Source: Icerya purchasi
Taxonomy: Eukaryota > Arthropoda > Insecta > Hemiptera > Monophlebidae
DNA: 64,000 nucleotides
Assembly (NCBI GenBank): GCA_039619475.1
Contig: CM077116.1
Location: 31,693,183-31,757,182 of the forward strand
Reading direction: 5' to 3'
The notes beneath the pieces are model-generated. The model made no database searches. It saw only the letters and a program-made list of their open reading frames with translations, and was not told where the DNA came from. Within the stretch, counting starts at the first letter, position 1, and each line of letters starts with the position of its first letter. Below are positions 23,341-32,437 of the stretch, one piece after another. The position numbers and the translations under genes were made by a program.

Positions 23341-23445
23341 ATCACACACGCACATACACTCACACACATCAGCACACGCACATACACCCTCACACATCAG
23401 CACACGCACATACACCCTCACACATTAGCACACACACATATTATT
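23341..23445. repeat. CA-rich minisatellite, 28-bp unit
   Basis: CATCAGCACACGCACATACA...CTCACA occurs as about three tandem copies with minor changes, in the 3' UTR of the Jockey LINE. Plus-strand His/Thr-rich open frames here are artefacts of the repeat. Confidence 0.8.
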
Positions 23446-23459
23446 TATACTTTTTTAAT

Positions 23460-25658
23460 TTATAAGAGATCTTGAGGTCGTTTCCTATTCAGCCTACGTC
23501 CCTCACTTGGATTACTCAGCAGTTCTTTTGCTGTACTATTAGGATGTTCTTTCAATCTGGCAGCATATCGTCGGGCAGCAGTTTCTATTTCATTTTTTAC
23601 AAATTGAACTCCAAGATCTTCATGGATCGTGATGTTGGTTATGTACCATGGAGCAGAGATGATCGTGCGTAGTATCTTATTCTGTACTCTTTGCATAATT
23701 GAAATGTTGCTGTTTTTGGCACAGCCCCATAACTGACAGCCGTATTGCCAGACGGGTTTGAGAATTTGCTTATAAAGAAGCAACTTGTTTTCAAGAGATA
23801 CTATTGATCTCTTACCCAACAGCCAGTACAGTTGCCGCAGCTTGATGTTCAACTCATTTCGCTTTGTTGTAATGTGCTTCCTCCAAGTCAAGCGTTTGTC
23901 GAGGTGAATACCAAGATACTTTACATCTTCTTTCTGAGGGATCTCCACACCATTCATCATTATATTTCCGGATGAATCGATTCTTCGGTTAGTGAAAACT
24001 ACTCGAGATGATTTACCTTCATTAATCTTTATCTTCCATAATTTGCACCAAGATGTTACTTTATTGACTGCTGTCTGCAGGTTTTTACGCGCAACTTTTG
24101 GACATTTATTTGAACACAAGATCGCTGTGTCATCAGCGAAAGTTGCTATATGAACGTGCGATGTAATAGGAATATCCGCTGTGTAGATCAGGTAGAGAAG
24201 CGGTCCAAGTACACTCCCCTGAGGAACTCCTGCTCGAACCGGATATATACTTGATTCGTCATCACCATATTTAATGTAGAAATATCTTTCGTTTAAATAC
24301 GACCGGAATAATTCAGCTAGTTGATAGGGAAAATGACGTTGAAGTTTTTGCAATAGACCATCGTGCCAAACTCGATCGAATGCTTGGCTTACATCTAAAA
24401 ATACGGTATCGCAAACCATTTTTCCATCCAGGGATTTTTCAATTTGATGAACAATCCAATGCACCTGCTCTATTGTACTATGTTTTGCTCGGAAGCCAAA
24501 CTGGTGTTCAGGTATTATCTCTTTGCATTCAACTATAGGCATTATTCTTTTTATCAGTAATTTTTCGTATAATTTAGAAAGTACCGGCAAAATTGAAATT
24601 GGTCGATACGATGACGGTTCCGTTGGAGGTTTTTGTGGTTTTTGAACTACAACAATTTGCGACAATTTTAGTTGTATTGGAAAATATGTTAATCGCAGCA
24701 TTGCATTAAATATGTACGCTAGTAACACCAGTCCTTTTTTTGGCAATTCCTTTAAAACTTTTGCTGTTATTAAATCATAACCTGGTGTTTTGTTAGGGTT
24801 CATTGTCCGTATTATACTGTTAATTTCACCTGGTGAGGTCAATTTCATAGGTTTTGAGACATCTTGACAACAGGAATCAGAAATTAACGATGTATCAACA
24901 GGATGTGACTTAAATATATTGGAAAAATATTCGCCGAACAGTTCCGCTTTTTCAACATCAGCACGAGCCCAGCTACGATCTGGTTTCCTTATAGGACAAA
25001 CAGATGGTTTTGGTCCTTTAAGGTTCCGAGCAGCTTTCCACAAAGAGAAATTATGTTGCGCTAGAGGTGATAAACTGATCAGTTGTTTATTGAGTGATTT
25101 ATTCTTTAAATCCTGCAACAAACGTTTAACGAGTTTCGTCTGTTTGTTCAATGCAGTTTTATGCGCATGGTTTCTGAATATTTGCCACTGCTTCCTCAAT
25201 TTTCTACGTAGATTTACCTCTGCTTTGATGTGTTGGGGATAATAAAGCACCGGTTGACATTTGTTAATTATTGTTGTAGCCTTCCAAGCCGACTGCTGAG
25301 TGACCTTAATGAAGTTATCCACTGCATTATCGATATCATCGGTAGTCTTAAGTGGTATTCTTAAATTGATATCATTTCCGAGATATTCTCTAAATAGTTC
25401 CCAGTTTGTAGATCTGTTGTATAATTTTGGTTTGGACACTTTTTTTACTATCTGGTCACTAATAGACAGTATAACCGACGAGTGATCTGATAGTAACTCA
25501 TTATCTGTTCTAACATCAGTGAATATTGTTGGAATACCTTTAATAATAAAAAAGTCCAGTAAATCTGGAACTTTATTCGGATCTGTAGGCCAATAAGTTG
25601 GCACTCCAGGAGAACAAACATCACTATGCGTTTCGTCGATGGCTGATTTGAGTTCTTT
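23460..25658 (-). CDS. Jockey-type reverse transcriptase ORF2, 5'-truncated
   Basis: About 730 codons are open from the truncation point. It starts in the endonuclease C-terminus (PTYWPTDPNK, LLSDHSSVILS with the SDH catalytic His), then the linker with NFSLWKAARNLKGP. The RT blocks follow in order: NPNKTPGYDLITAKVL, SSYRPISILPVLSKLYEK, VFLDVSQAFDRVWH, VRAGVPQGSVLGPLLY, the catalytic ATFADDTAIL (FADD box), and DVKYLGIHLDKRLTWR. It ends with QYGCQLWGCAKNSNI and a short C-terminal region. There is no RNase H, as usual in Jockey. No stop or frame change interrupts it. The natural start was in the lost part; a GTG at 25604 is only an internal codon. Confidence 0.92.
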   Translation of the reverse strand, partial: KELKSAIDETHSDVCSPGVPTYWPTDPNKVPDLLDFFIIKGIPTIFTDVRTDNELLSDHSSVILSISDQIVKKVSKPKLYNRSTNWELFREYLGNDINLRIPLKTTDDIDNAVDNFIKVTQQSAWKATTIINKCQPVLYYPQHIKAEVNLRRKLRKQWQIFRNHAHKTALNKQTKLVKRLLQDLKNKSLNKQLISLSPLAQHNFSLWKAARNLKGPKPSVCPIRKPDRSWARADVEKAELFGEYFSNIFKSHPVDTSLISDSCCQDVSKPMKLTSPGEINSIIRTMNPNKTPGYDLITAKVLKELPKKGLVLLAYIFNAMLRLTYFPIQLKLSQIVVVQKPQKPPTEPSSYRPISILPVLSKLYEKLLIKRIMPIVECKEIIPEHQFGFRAKHSTIEQVHWIVHQIEKSLDGKMVCDTVFLDVSQAFDRVWHDGLLQKLQRHFPYQLAELFRSYLNERYFYIKYGDDESSIYPVRAGVPQGSVLGPLLYLIYTADIPITSHVHIATFADDTAILCSNKCPKVARKNLQTAVNKVTSWCKLWKIKINEGKSSRVVFTNRRIDSSGNIMMNGVEIPQKEDVKYLGIHLDKRLTWRKHITTKRNELNIKLRQLYWLLGKRSIVSLENKLLLYKQILKPVWQYGCQLWGCAKNSNISIMQRVQNKILRTIISAPWYITNITIHEDLGVQFVKNEIETAARRYAARLKEHPNSTAKELLSNPSEGRRLNRKRPQDLL

Positions 25659-25659
25659 A

Positions 25660-25674
25660 AAGAAAATGTTATAT
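25660..25674. repeat. 15-bp target-site duplication of the Jockey LINE, right copy
   Basis: This is the exact partner of 23127-23141. Confidence 0.88.
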
Positions 25675-26254
25675 AGCTATCAAAGACTTATCATTATAAA
25701 ACTAATAAAATCGTATAGAACGATAAGTTATAAAGCAGCTTTAGTTATTGCAGGACTTAAACCGATGGATATGGAAATTGAAAAACATATCACTTTATTT
25801 AGTATTAAACATAACATTAAGCTGAATAATGAATTTAGTAACGTAAAATATATTCATAAAAACTAGTTTACCTATCAAAATCAATTACTAAACGCTAAAA
25901 AATTAAAAATTATTCTGGAAAATTATTATATAGATAAATTTCAGCAAATTTGGAATAATTACAACGGTATTGCATATCAGTTTTTTCTGGATATTAAAGA
26001 AAGATTAAATAATAAAGTTTTTATCCCAAATTTTTTTAATGTGCAGTTTATAACTGGACATGGAATTTTTAAAGTGTACTTGTACAAGTATGGAATTGCG
26101 GGTTCCGAAAATTGTGTTAGGTGCAATTTTCAGGACAGCGTGTATCATATCTTACAAGGATGCAATGGCAGTAATTTAATTATTGAAGGTACTACGGAAC
26201 AACTGGTAACAGATAATTTCAAACAGTTTAATCATTTACAATACAAGAGGTGAA
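25675..26254 (+). pseudogene. R1-type LINE ORF2 C-terminal region
   Basis: This continues the RT protein interrupted at 23126. The segment RLIIIKLIKSYRTISYKAA followed by LVIAGLKPMDMEI is the post-RT region typical of R1-clade proteins. A TAG at ~25864 interrupts it, and it then continues to CVRCNFQDSVYHILQGC, a Cys/His nucleic-acid-binding motif, ending at TGA (~26253). The 3' UTR runs to the A-run at 26449-26460. Confidence 0.7.
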
Positions 26255-26460
26255 AAATCTTAAAAATAATATTCATTTATACTAAGGTACTATTTACTAT
26301 TAAGAATTATATTTACACTTTGTAAAACAGAATTAATGTGACCTAATAAACTTAATTGGATGGGGCACATTAATTTTGTTGTCATATAACTGTATGTAAT
26401 GAAACTTATTAAATACATTTGCCTCATCAGTAGTTTCCGAAATGAGGACAAAAAAAAAAA

Positions 26461-26477
26461 AATAACAAACTAGAAGA
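26461..26477. repeat. 17-bp target-site duplication of the R1-type LINE, right copy
   Basis: This is the exact partner of 17930-17946, directly after the LINE poly(A). Confidence 0.75.
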
Positions 26478-28222
26478 ATTAAATAACGAATTCAGTAATA
26501 AATTTGAAAATCAAAATAAAGTTTTAATGATCTCAGTAATAAATTCGATAGTCAAAATAAAGTTTTCGATAACAAACTAGAAGAATTAAATAACAAATTT
26601 AATGATAAATTCAATAAGATTGAGGAATAAAATCGGAACTTGAACGTTTATTTAAAAAACATCGAGAATAAATTTTCAGAACAGAACGAAATTTTCAATG
26701 TGAGGTGGGAACAAGGACGTCGCCAGCCGATGAGCCAGGGAGGGGCAAGACGAGTTGCCAGCCGCCGGGGGGGGGGCAAGATGATAGAAAGAGGATAAGA
26801 GTTATAGGAAAAATAAAATTTTATAAGTTGCAAAGGCTTAATATTTTATTAAACAAGAATAAAATCTTAATGAAAACATAAGTTTTCCAAATTGTCCATG
26901 ATTACACACCTATGAATACACATCAATGCCAGTTGATTAAAAAGTTTCAAGGCTCCAGGGGGGGGGCAGCTGCCCCTCCCTGCCCCCCGCTGGCAACGCC
27001 CATGGGTGGGAAGAGCATAAAACACATATTCAGAAAGAGATGGAAAGTAAGATAGAAGTGGAAACCAAATTGGTTGAGAAAATAGAAGAAGTTAATGAGA
27101 ATGTGGAGAAGCAAAGTAGGAATCTAAATAATATAGAAGGTAACTTGAAAGAAACGGTCAATAGGAAAATCAGCGGTATTGAGGAGAAACTGGAAATGGA
27201 GCTTCATGGCTTGAAAAGGAATCTAGAAGCGAAGGAAAGTGAGGTTGGGAACCTAAAGAGGGATCTGAAAGAAAATGGTACGGGAGTTGCATATAGCTTA
27301 GAACATCATGTAAGACTTTTTACTGAGAATAATACAGAGACACATATCAAGGAGTACATAACGGATTTGGAGTCAGTATTTAACAGATATCAGATGAGTG
27401 AAAAAGAGAAGATAGAAACTGCAATCAGAAAACTGGATATATCAGTACAGCCGTGGGCTAAGAATGTTTTAGGTAACAGTGGAACGTGGGAGAAAGCTAA
27501 GGAAAAATTACTAAATAGATGTTGGAGTCAAGAGACACAACGGAAAATAATTGCGGAATTCTATTCTGACGAGAATATTTTCAACAGAAATGGAAATTAT
27601 GAGGAGTACATAATTAAATGGACGAATCGTTTAGAGCACCTAGATAGACCGTTATCAGATGAAGAATTTGTGAGTACGATCAAATATAAGTTATCGCAGG
27701 AAGTGAGAATTGTCATGAAGTGTGATCAGGTGAATACGAAAGAGAAACTCCTGGAGTGCGTGCATGAATGGGAGAAACCGAGAAGCGGAGTAACCTTAGA
27801 GGAGAAGGGTAGTAGTGTAGTCTATAAAAGAAGAATGAATATGATAGAAAAAGGAGAGTCAAGTGCCAGGTTTAATAATAATAATAACGGGAATTATGGG
27901 AGACAAAATTATTCGTATGATCAAGGTAGAGAAGCCGAAATTGCACGTTTCAAAAACTGTGAATTAATTGGAGATAGTCAGTTGGTGAGATTCTGTGAAA
28001 GATATACCGGATTAAAACCAGTTAAAACCGCGAAAGGAAGTAACAAGGTGGGATTATGCATATCGGGGATTACAACTAGATCATTGAAAAATTATGTAGG
28101 GAAGATAAATCGGAAACTAAGAGATAATGTGGTAATCCTCGTAGGTTGTAATGACATAGAAAGGTCATATATATAATATGGAGGAAGTAAAACGGGATTA
28201 TGAGGAATTAATTGATGTGGTG
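26478..28222 (+). pseudogene. Gypsy Gag (coiled coil + capsid) fused to SGNH-hydrolase-like domain
   Basis: The coiled coil continues to ~26711 with one frame slip (~26525) and a TAA after KIEE. A hAT MITE interrupts at 26712-27004. From 27040 a long frame (to 28176) gives coiled coil (1-80), a gypsy capsid region (~85-250; VRLFTENNTETHIKEYI, then PWAKNVLG) and a linker. The last ~70 residues look like an SGNH/GDSL hydrolase: block I LIGDSQLVRF (Ser 313), block II Gly in CISGITT (~343), block III LVGCNDI (Asn 371). After a stop the same domain continues in another frame (MEEVKRDYEELIDVV) until the neighbouring LTR at 28216. There is no CCHC knuckle; the hydrolase sits where nucleocapsid is expected. 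Hydrolase activity is inference. Confidence 0.68.
26712..27004. mobile_element. hAT-type MITE with 8-bp TSD
   Basis: 293 bp flanked by GGTGGGAA at 26704-26711 and again at 27005-27012. An 8-bp duplication is the hAT hallmark. The inverted termini are CAAGGACGTCGCCAGC (left) and, reversed, CATGGGCGTTGCCAGC (right). It contains long G/C runs at both ends, an AT-rich core and no coding capacity. It is inserted in the gypsy gag gene. Confidence 0.88.
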
Positions 28223-28373
28223 AAACCACGATGCCCTCGGGAATATCGTATGCGTCACAAGAGGGAAAAGAGAGATGCAAGACCTTAAATAGAATATAAT
28301 CTAATTTTAATTTTCATTATAATAAATTATTAAAAATTTCTATTACTCATGTGGTGAGTATCTGTCTCGCTAC
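28216..28373 (-). mobile_element. 3' LTR of the minus-strand gypsy element (158 bp)
   Basis: On the minus strand the segment starts TGTAGCGAG and ends TTTCACCACA (TG...CA) and directly follows a purine tract. It is unusually short for an LTR. The matching 5' LTR is not found beyond 33450, so the boundary rests on termini, the purine tract and the abrupt end of the plus-strand gag frame. Confidence 0.6.
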
Positions 28374-28389
28374 ATCCCCCTCCCCTTGG
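28374..28389 (-). promoter_or_regulatory. Polypurine tract of the minus-strand gypsy element
   Basis: CCAAGGGGAGGGGGA on the minus strand directly precedes the LTR start TGTAGC. It is the expected plus-strand DNA priming site of an LTR retrotransposon. Confidence 0.65.
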
Positions 28390-28735
28390 ATCATGTCTTA
28401 CAATTTTAATTTGGGCATGATCCAAGACTACTTAATTAATAGCGTGCTATGGGCTACATAAAAATATTTTACAATTATATTTTACATTCATATAAAAACG
28501 TATTTCGGAATACATTTACAAAAATAATAAAATAACTAAATATATGCAAAATCATGATACAACAAAATTTTCCTTCAAAATAAATATTTACATACTAATA
28601 ATGTTTAGAAGATCTATTAGAAATTCAAACAAGTTAGCATAAATTAAGTGAAAGTCAATTAATTAATCCCTTTTCTGACAAAATTTGTATAAAATTAATA
28701 TATTTATTTAAAATCAGAGTGATGTAAATCAAAAG

Positions 28736-30115
28736 TTAATTCCGCCTATATGCAATTAAATTCTTTATGTTATGTTTTCCAATATATTTTTTACATTTAC
28801 TATTATATAACAAATATGTATTATTTCCATACACTTCTTTTATAATATAGGGTCCATTAAACAGCAAATTGAATTTGGATATTTCCCTATTTATTTTATT
28901 TGAGATAGTATGTATCCTTAACAATACTTCATCCCCTACTTTAAAGATTTTACATTTCTTTTTGTCATTTAACCTTTTTCTTTCCTGAATTTTCTTTTCA
29001 ATATTCTCTTTGGCTCTTTTCTCTATTTCTTGATAATCTATTTCACTTACATCTGGAAAGATTATTAAATTTAGTACCCAGTCCTTTGTATTCTTTTTAT
29101 GTTGCAATAAATTAGTCCTAAAACCCATGGTATCATGTGGTATGTCATTTATACAATTTCTTATTTCTTCTACATATTTGGCTCATTTAGAGTGTCGTTC
29201 ATGACACAACGTTCTAAAATATCTATCTAATTCTCTCATCACCCTTTCTACAGGATTTGCATTTGATGTATAGGGTGTTGTATGTTTCAACTTTATATTA
29301 TTCTCTTTCATGTAGTCTACCCATCCTTTTGAACTGAACTGCGGGCCATTATCTGCAAGAACGGTATGTACTTTTCCATGCTCTGCAATATATCTCTCAA
29401 GTTTGCTAATCATTATTCTCGATGTGGCATGTTTTACAGGGTACAACTCTACAAATTTGGTATATACATCCATCATTACTATTATTTGGGATAACCCTCC
29501 TATACTCACTGGCAATGGACCAAATAAATCTATGGATATTAATTCATTTTTTTGTGTAATCAATACGCTATTCATTTGTCCCCTTTGTAACTCATTGCTT
29601 ATTTTAGTGGTATTACATGTTAAACATTTCCTAATTGTGTTCTTTATTTTCCTATATGCCCCCGCGATAAAACAGGAATAATTAAGGAGTGAGTATGTCT
29701 TATTTACTCCTGGGTGACCAAACTGAATATGATATTCGTTTGAAACCTTATCAGATAGGGATTTTGGAATCATGATCTTATAAGGATTTATAATATCATT
29801 TTCTTTTTTCTTAAAGAGAATATTATTATATAAATAGAATTCTTCCACTCCTTTTTCCTTATTTATCAGCCGCGTCTTTATTATTGAAAGTTTTGGATCA
29901 ATGTCCTGCAAATTCATTAAATTGCTTTTTATACTTTGATATAGGTCCTTTGACACATGATGGTCAAAGTATAAAATCTGTGGACATTGCCTTGTAATAC
30001 TGAAATCCCCTCCTATATTTCTAGATAGTGCGTCTGCTACCCTATTCTCTTTTCCTTTGATATATTCTACTTCCAATTTGTATTCTTGCAAGAAAAATGA
30101 CCATCTGGTCATCAT
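28736..30115 (-). pseudogene. Gypsy integrase
   Basis: The zinc-binding N-terminus reads HIQFGHPGVNKT...CLTCNTTK (HHCC type). The DDE core has LISIDLFGPLP (first Asp), HTVLADNGPQFSSKG (second Asp) and SNANPVERVMREL (Glu). One in-frame TGA at ~29183 (after ERHSK) separates the core from the C-terminal part 29128-28736, which continues in the same frame (DEVLLRIHTISNKINREISK) as the usual beta-barrel of gypsy integrases. The enzyme would join element DNA to the target. With only one nonsense change here the domain is well preserved. Confidence 0.85.
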
Positions 30116-30503
30116 TGGAATTTAAAAATAACCCTCTGATTAAGAAAGTTAGTGCTTGATGATCTGTTCATAAAATTATTTTATACCCCAATATCATAAA
30201 GGGGAACTTTTTACAGGCTGTTACTATCGCTAAGAGTTCTAATTCAGTAGTTGTATAATTCTTTTCCGCCTCTTTTAAAATTCTACTAACGAAGTAAATA
30301 GGTGTTGGACCTCTCTCAGTTATTTGATATAAATGTCCAGATACAGCTAATAGTGAGGCATCTGTTTCCATGTAAAATGGTATTGAGAAGTTGAGCCTAG
30401 TTAACATCACTTCTTTTGTAAATACTAATTTTATTCTATTGAAAATTTCCTCTTGCTGATGATCCCAGATGAATTTGCTATCCTTTTTTAATAACTGTAC
30501 CAT
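30116..30503 (-). pseudogene. Gypsy RNase H
   Basis: The Ty3-type RNase H shows FYMETDASLLAVSGHL (first Asp), PIYFVSRILKEAEKNYTTTE with the Glu of the active site in TELELLAIV, and, after a stop and frame change near 30168, TDHQALTFL (third Asp). It removes the RNA strand during reverse transcription. It lies between the RT and integrase pieces, as in all gypsy pol genes. Confidence 0.82.
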
Positions 30504-30586
30504 ATTGTACGTTAAGTCTAAAAATTTGGAATAAACTTTCTATAGAAATTAATTAGACCGAGAAAACTTTGTACCTCCTTTTTGTT

Positions 30587-31193
30587 TCATTGGCTTGGAT
30601 ATTCCTTGATACATTGTACTTTATCTGGAGACATTGATATCCCTTTATCATTAATTATATATCCCAAAAAATTCACTTCCCTTTGAAACAAAGTCATTTT
30701 CTTCAAATTGATTATCATCCCTGCTTTGTTAATTTTTTTAAAAACTATTTCTAAATGATGAAGATGCTCTTCAAATGATGTTGACATTACTAATACATCA
30801 TCAATGTATATAAGTGTAAAGTCATCTGTATCACTTCCCAAAACTCCTGATAAACATCTCACCAATGCTGAAGATGATGTAGAAATACCAAAAGGAAGCA
30901 CCTGATATGCATATACATGTCCCTCAAAAGTAAAAGCTGTGTATTTTCTGGAATTTGGGTGTAAAACAATTTGGTTAAATGATGCAACGAAATCTAAACT
31001 GGATATGTATTGTTTTATTAAATTTATACAATAATTCATCTATGGGAGGTGGTCCCTCATAGTCATATTTAATCATATTATTAAGCTCCCTCACGTCCAA
31101 ACACAATCTTATACTTCCATCTTTCTTTTCTACAGCTACTAATGGAGAGATGTATTCACTATACATTTTCTTAATAATACCCTGCTCTTCCAT
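30587..31193 (-). pseudogene. Gypsy reverse transcriptase
   Basis: N-terminal fingers: GIIKKMYSEYISPLVAVEKK then DGSIRLCLDVRELN (31193-31000). After a frame change near 31000-31040 the palm follows: SLDFVASFNQI (the first catalytic Asp), YAYQVLPFGIS, and the catalytic YIDD box in FTLIYIDDVLVMS, then LKKMTLFQREVNFLGYIIND. The C-terminal thumb is broken at 30587. It is inactive because of at least two frame changes. Confidence 0.87.
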
Positions 31194-31459
31194 TCTCTTA
31201 ATTTCTTTTTTTACTATTTCCCTTTTCCCAAGAGGTATAGGGTAATTTTTCTTTTTTGAAAACTCTTTTTCTTTGTTTATTAGAAATTGATATAAAAATG
31301 ATTTACACCTCCCTGGTTGGTCTGAGAATATGGACTTATATTAATAAAGTAACTCCTTTATCTCATTTTGCTGTTGTGTTGTGAATTTATTTTCTTGAAC
31401 ATGCTTCTTTATTTCTAAAGTTAAGTTTAATTCATCCCCTTTTTGCTCCCCCCTTTTAT
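31194..31459 (-). other. Degenerate protease-RT linker
   Basis: About 270 bases carry the expected linker between protease and RT, with a Lys-rich segment but several stops. No separate feature is seen. Confidence 0.4.
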
Positions 31460-31858
31460 TTATAAAAAATCACCATTTGTTAAAACTATAGCATTTAAAT
31501 TATATTTTTTCATCGTAAAGGATATTACTAATTGACCTTCTTCCTTGTTTGATTTGCACATAGTTACCATTTTTTGGTTAAAATCTATTTGAATACCATG
31601 TTGATATATAAAGTCAACACCTAAAATTATATTTACAGATAAATCTTTTACAATTAAGAATATGATGTCATAATTGTTATTATTAAATTTAATTTCTAAC
31701 GAAACCTGTTTTTCCACTCTTCTAGTTTTCTTATTGCATGCTAGTAGGATCTGTACATTTGCAACTGGTACAGTAGAATACTGTTGATTTGAATTGTCTA
31801 CAATCAACTTTCTCCAAAATTCCTCCGAGATACAGCTAACTGTGGTTCCTGTGTCCAT
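31460..31858 (-). pseudogene. Gypsy aspartic protease
   Basis: The active-site motif MDTGTTVSCIS (DTG) stands at the start of this frame, followed by a beta-rich domain with NIILGVDFIYQHGI (the ILG...D motif near the C-terminus of retropepsins). The domain is of usual size (~100-130 residues). It would cleave the Gag-Pol precursor. Upstream codons (~31875) run in from the SGNH-like domain with a stop between, so the two were probably one polyprotein. Confidence 0.82.
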
Positions 31859-31876
31859 TAAAGCTGTTGTTTCTGT

Positions 31877-32437
31877 TCATCCAATTTTTGCCTTCAATTC
31901 CGGAGACGTACGAATATTCTGAAATGCTGACTCATTGTTGTTAATATTAATATTTCGATTATAAGTTCTATTTAATTCCTTTCCCTGTGATATTTTATCC
32001 AAACACTGTTCAATTCTATTCCAAACTTTCCTATATCCTTTCATGTTTAAGTGTAGTTTATCTATATTGTTGTTGTAATAATAATGTTCGTACAAATATA
32101 GTAAAATGTCTTTTGATGTTTCTTTCGGTTTATAATGATCATATTTCGTCAACAACGGTTCCAAATCGATTATCCTAATCTTTTCAGTATCTCTATAAGT
32201 CTCTAGATGTTTATTTAAGGAATTATATTTTTTCCAATGATAATTTACATTCTGAAGTCTTAATATTGGTGGTATTGTAAGTATAATTAATTCTTCTACT
32301 CTTTTCGTCGTTATTAGAATGTCTATCAACTCATTAAAATCTCTTTTTATTGCATTTATGGAAATCTGAAAATTTTTTAACTCATTTGTTCCAGGACATA
32401 GAATAACTCTTTTTATACATCTTTTATCATTTAGCAA
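31877..32437 (-). pseudogene. SGNH/GDSL-hydrolase-like domain in gypsy polyprotein (C-terminal two thirds)
   Basis: Block III is VILCPGTNEL (Asn 18 of this frame), a conserved core segment is LIILTIPPIL, and block V is DKLHLNMKGY (Asp 126 and His 129, the DxxH of SGNH hydrolases). The upstream part, in another frame at ~32570, has ELIGNFHCIRL where block I (GDS) is expected, so the catalytic Ser is lost in this copy. INAIKRDFNELIDIL aligns by eye with the equivalent stretch of the plus-strand element (~28186-28220). SGNH proteins are typically esterases. Here the domain lies between capsid and protease; its function in the element is unknown. Confidence 0.7.

Larger units (their letters stand above)
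23142..25659 (-). mobile_element. Jockey-clade LINE, 5'-truncated, with exact 15-bp TSD
   Basis: The T-run at 23141-23160 is the poly(A) tail of a minus-strand element. The 5' end at 25659 cuts into the endonuclease. Exact 15-bp duplications flank it. The single remaining frame is open throughout, so the insertion is probably young. The 3' UTR contains a CA-rich 28-bp minisatellite (23341-23445). Confidence 0.9.
17947..26460 (+). mobile_element. R1-clade non-LTR retrotransposon with nested insertions
   Basis: The element lies between 17-bp duplications and ends in an A-run at 26449-26460. ORF1 is in two pieces (18130-18639 and 18806-19579). ORF2 starts near 19656 and is split by a BEL-like LTR fragment (19832-~21010) and by a minus-strand Jockey LINE (23142-25659). 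It ends at ~26254 with a Cys/His segment. No RNase H is seen after the RT. The region after the RT and the C-terminal CCHC (CVRC...HILQGC) fit the R1 clade. It sits in a gag gene, not in rDNA. Confidence 0.75.
17581..28222 (+). mobile_element. Ty3/gypsy-like element (plus strand), gag-SGNH part only, multiply interrupted
   Basis: A primer-binding-site-like sequence (TGGCGACCACGATGGG, 17581-17596) opens the leader. Gag begins at ~17669 and is split by an R1-type LINE (17947-26460) and a hAT MITE (26712-27004). It resumes to the capsid and SGNH-like domain, and is cut at ~28216 where the LTR of a minus-strand gypsy element starts. Protease, RT and integrase of this copy are absent from the window. 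About 2.1 kb of element sequence remains once the insertions are discounted. Confidence 0.7.

Noticed and set aside
23253..23475. His/Thr-rich plus-strand peptides
   Set aside because: Translation of the CA-rich minisatellite in the Jockey 3' UTR.
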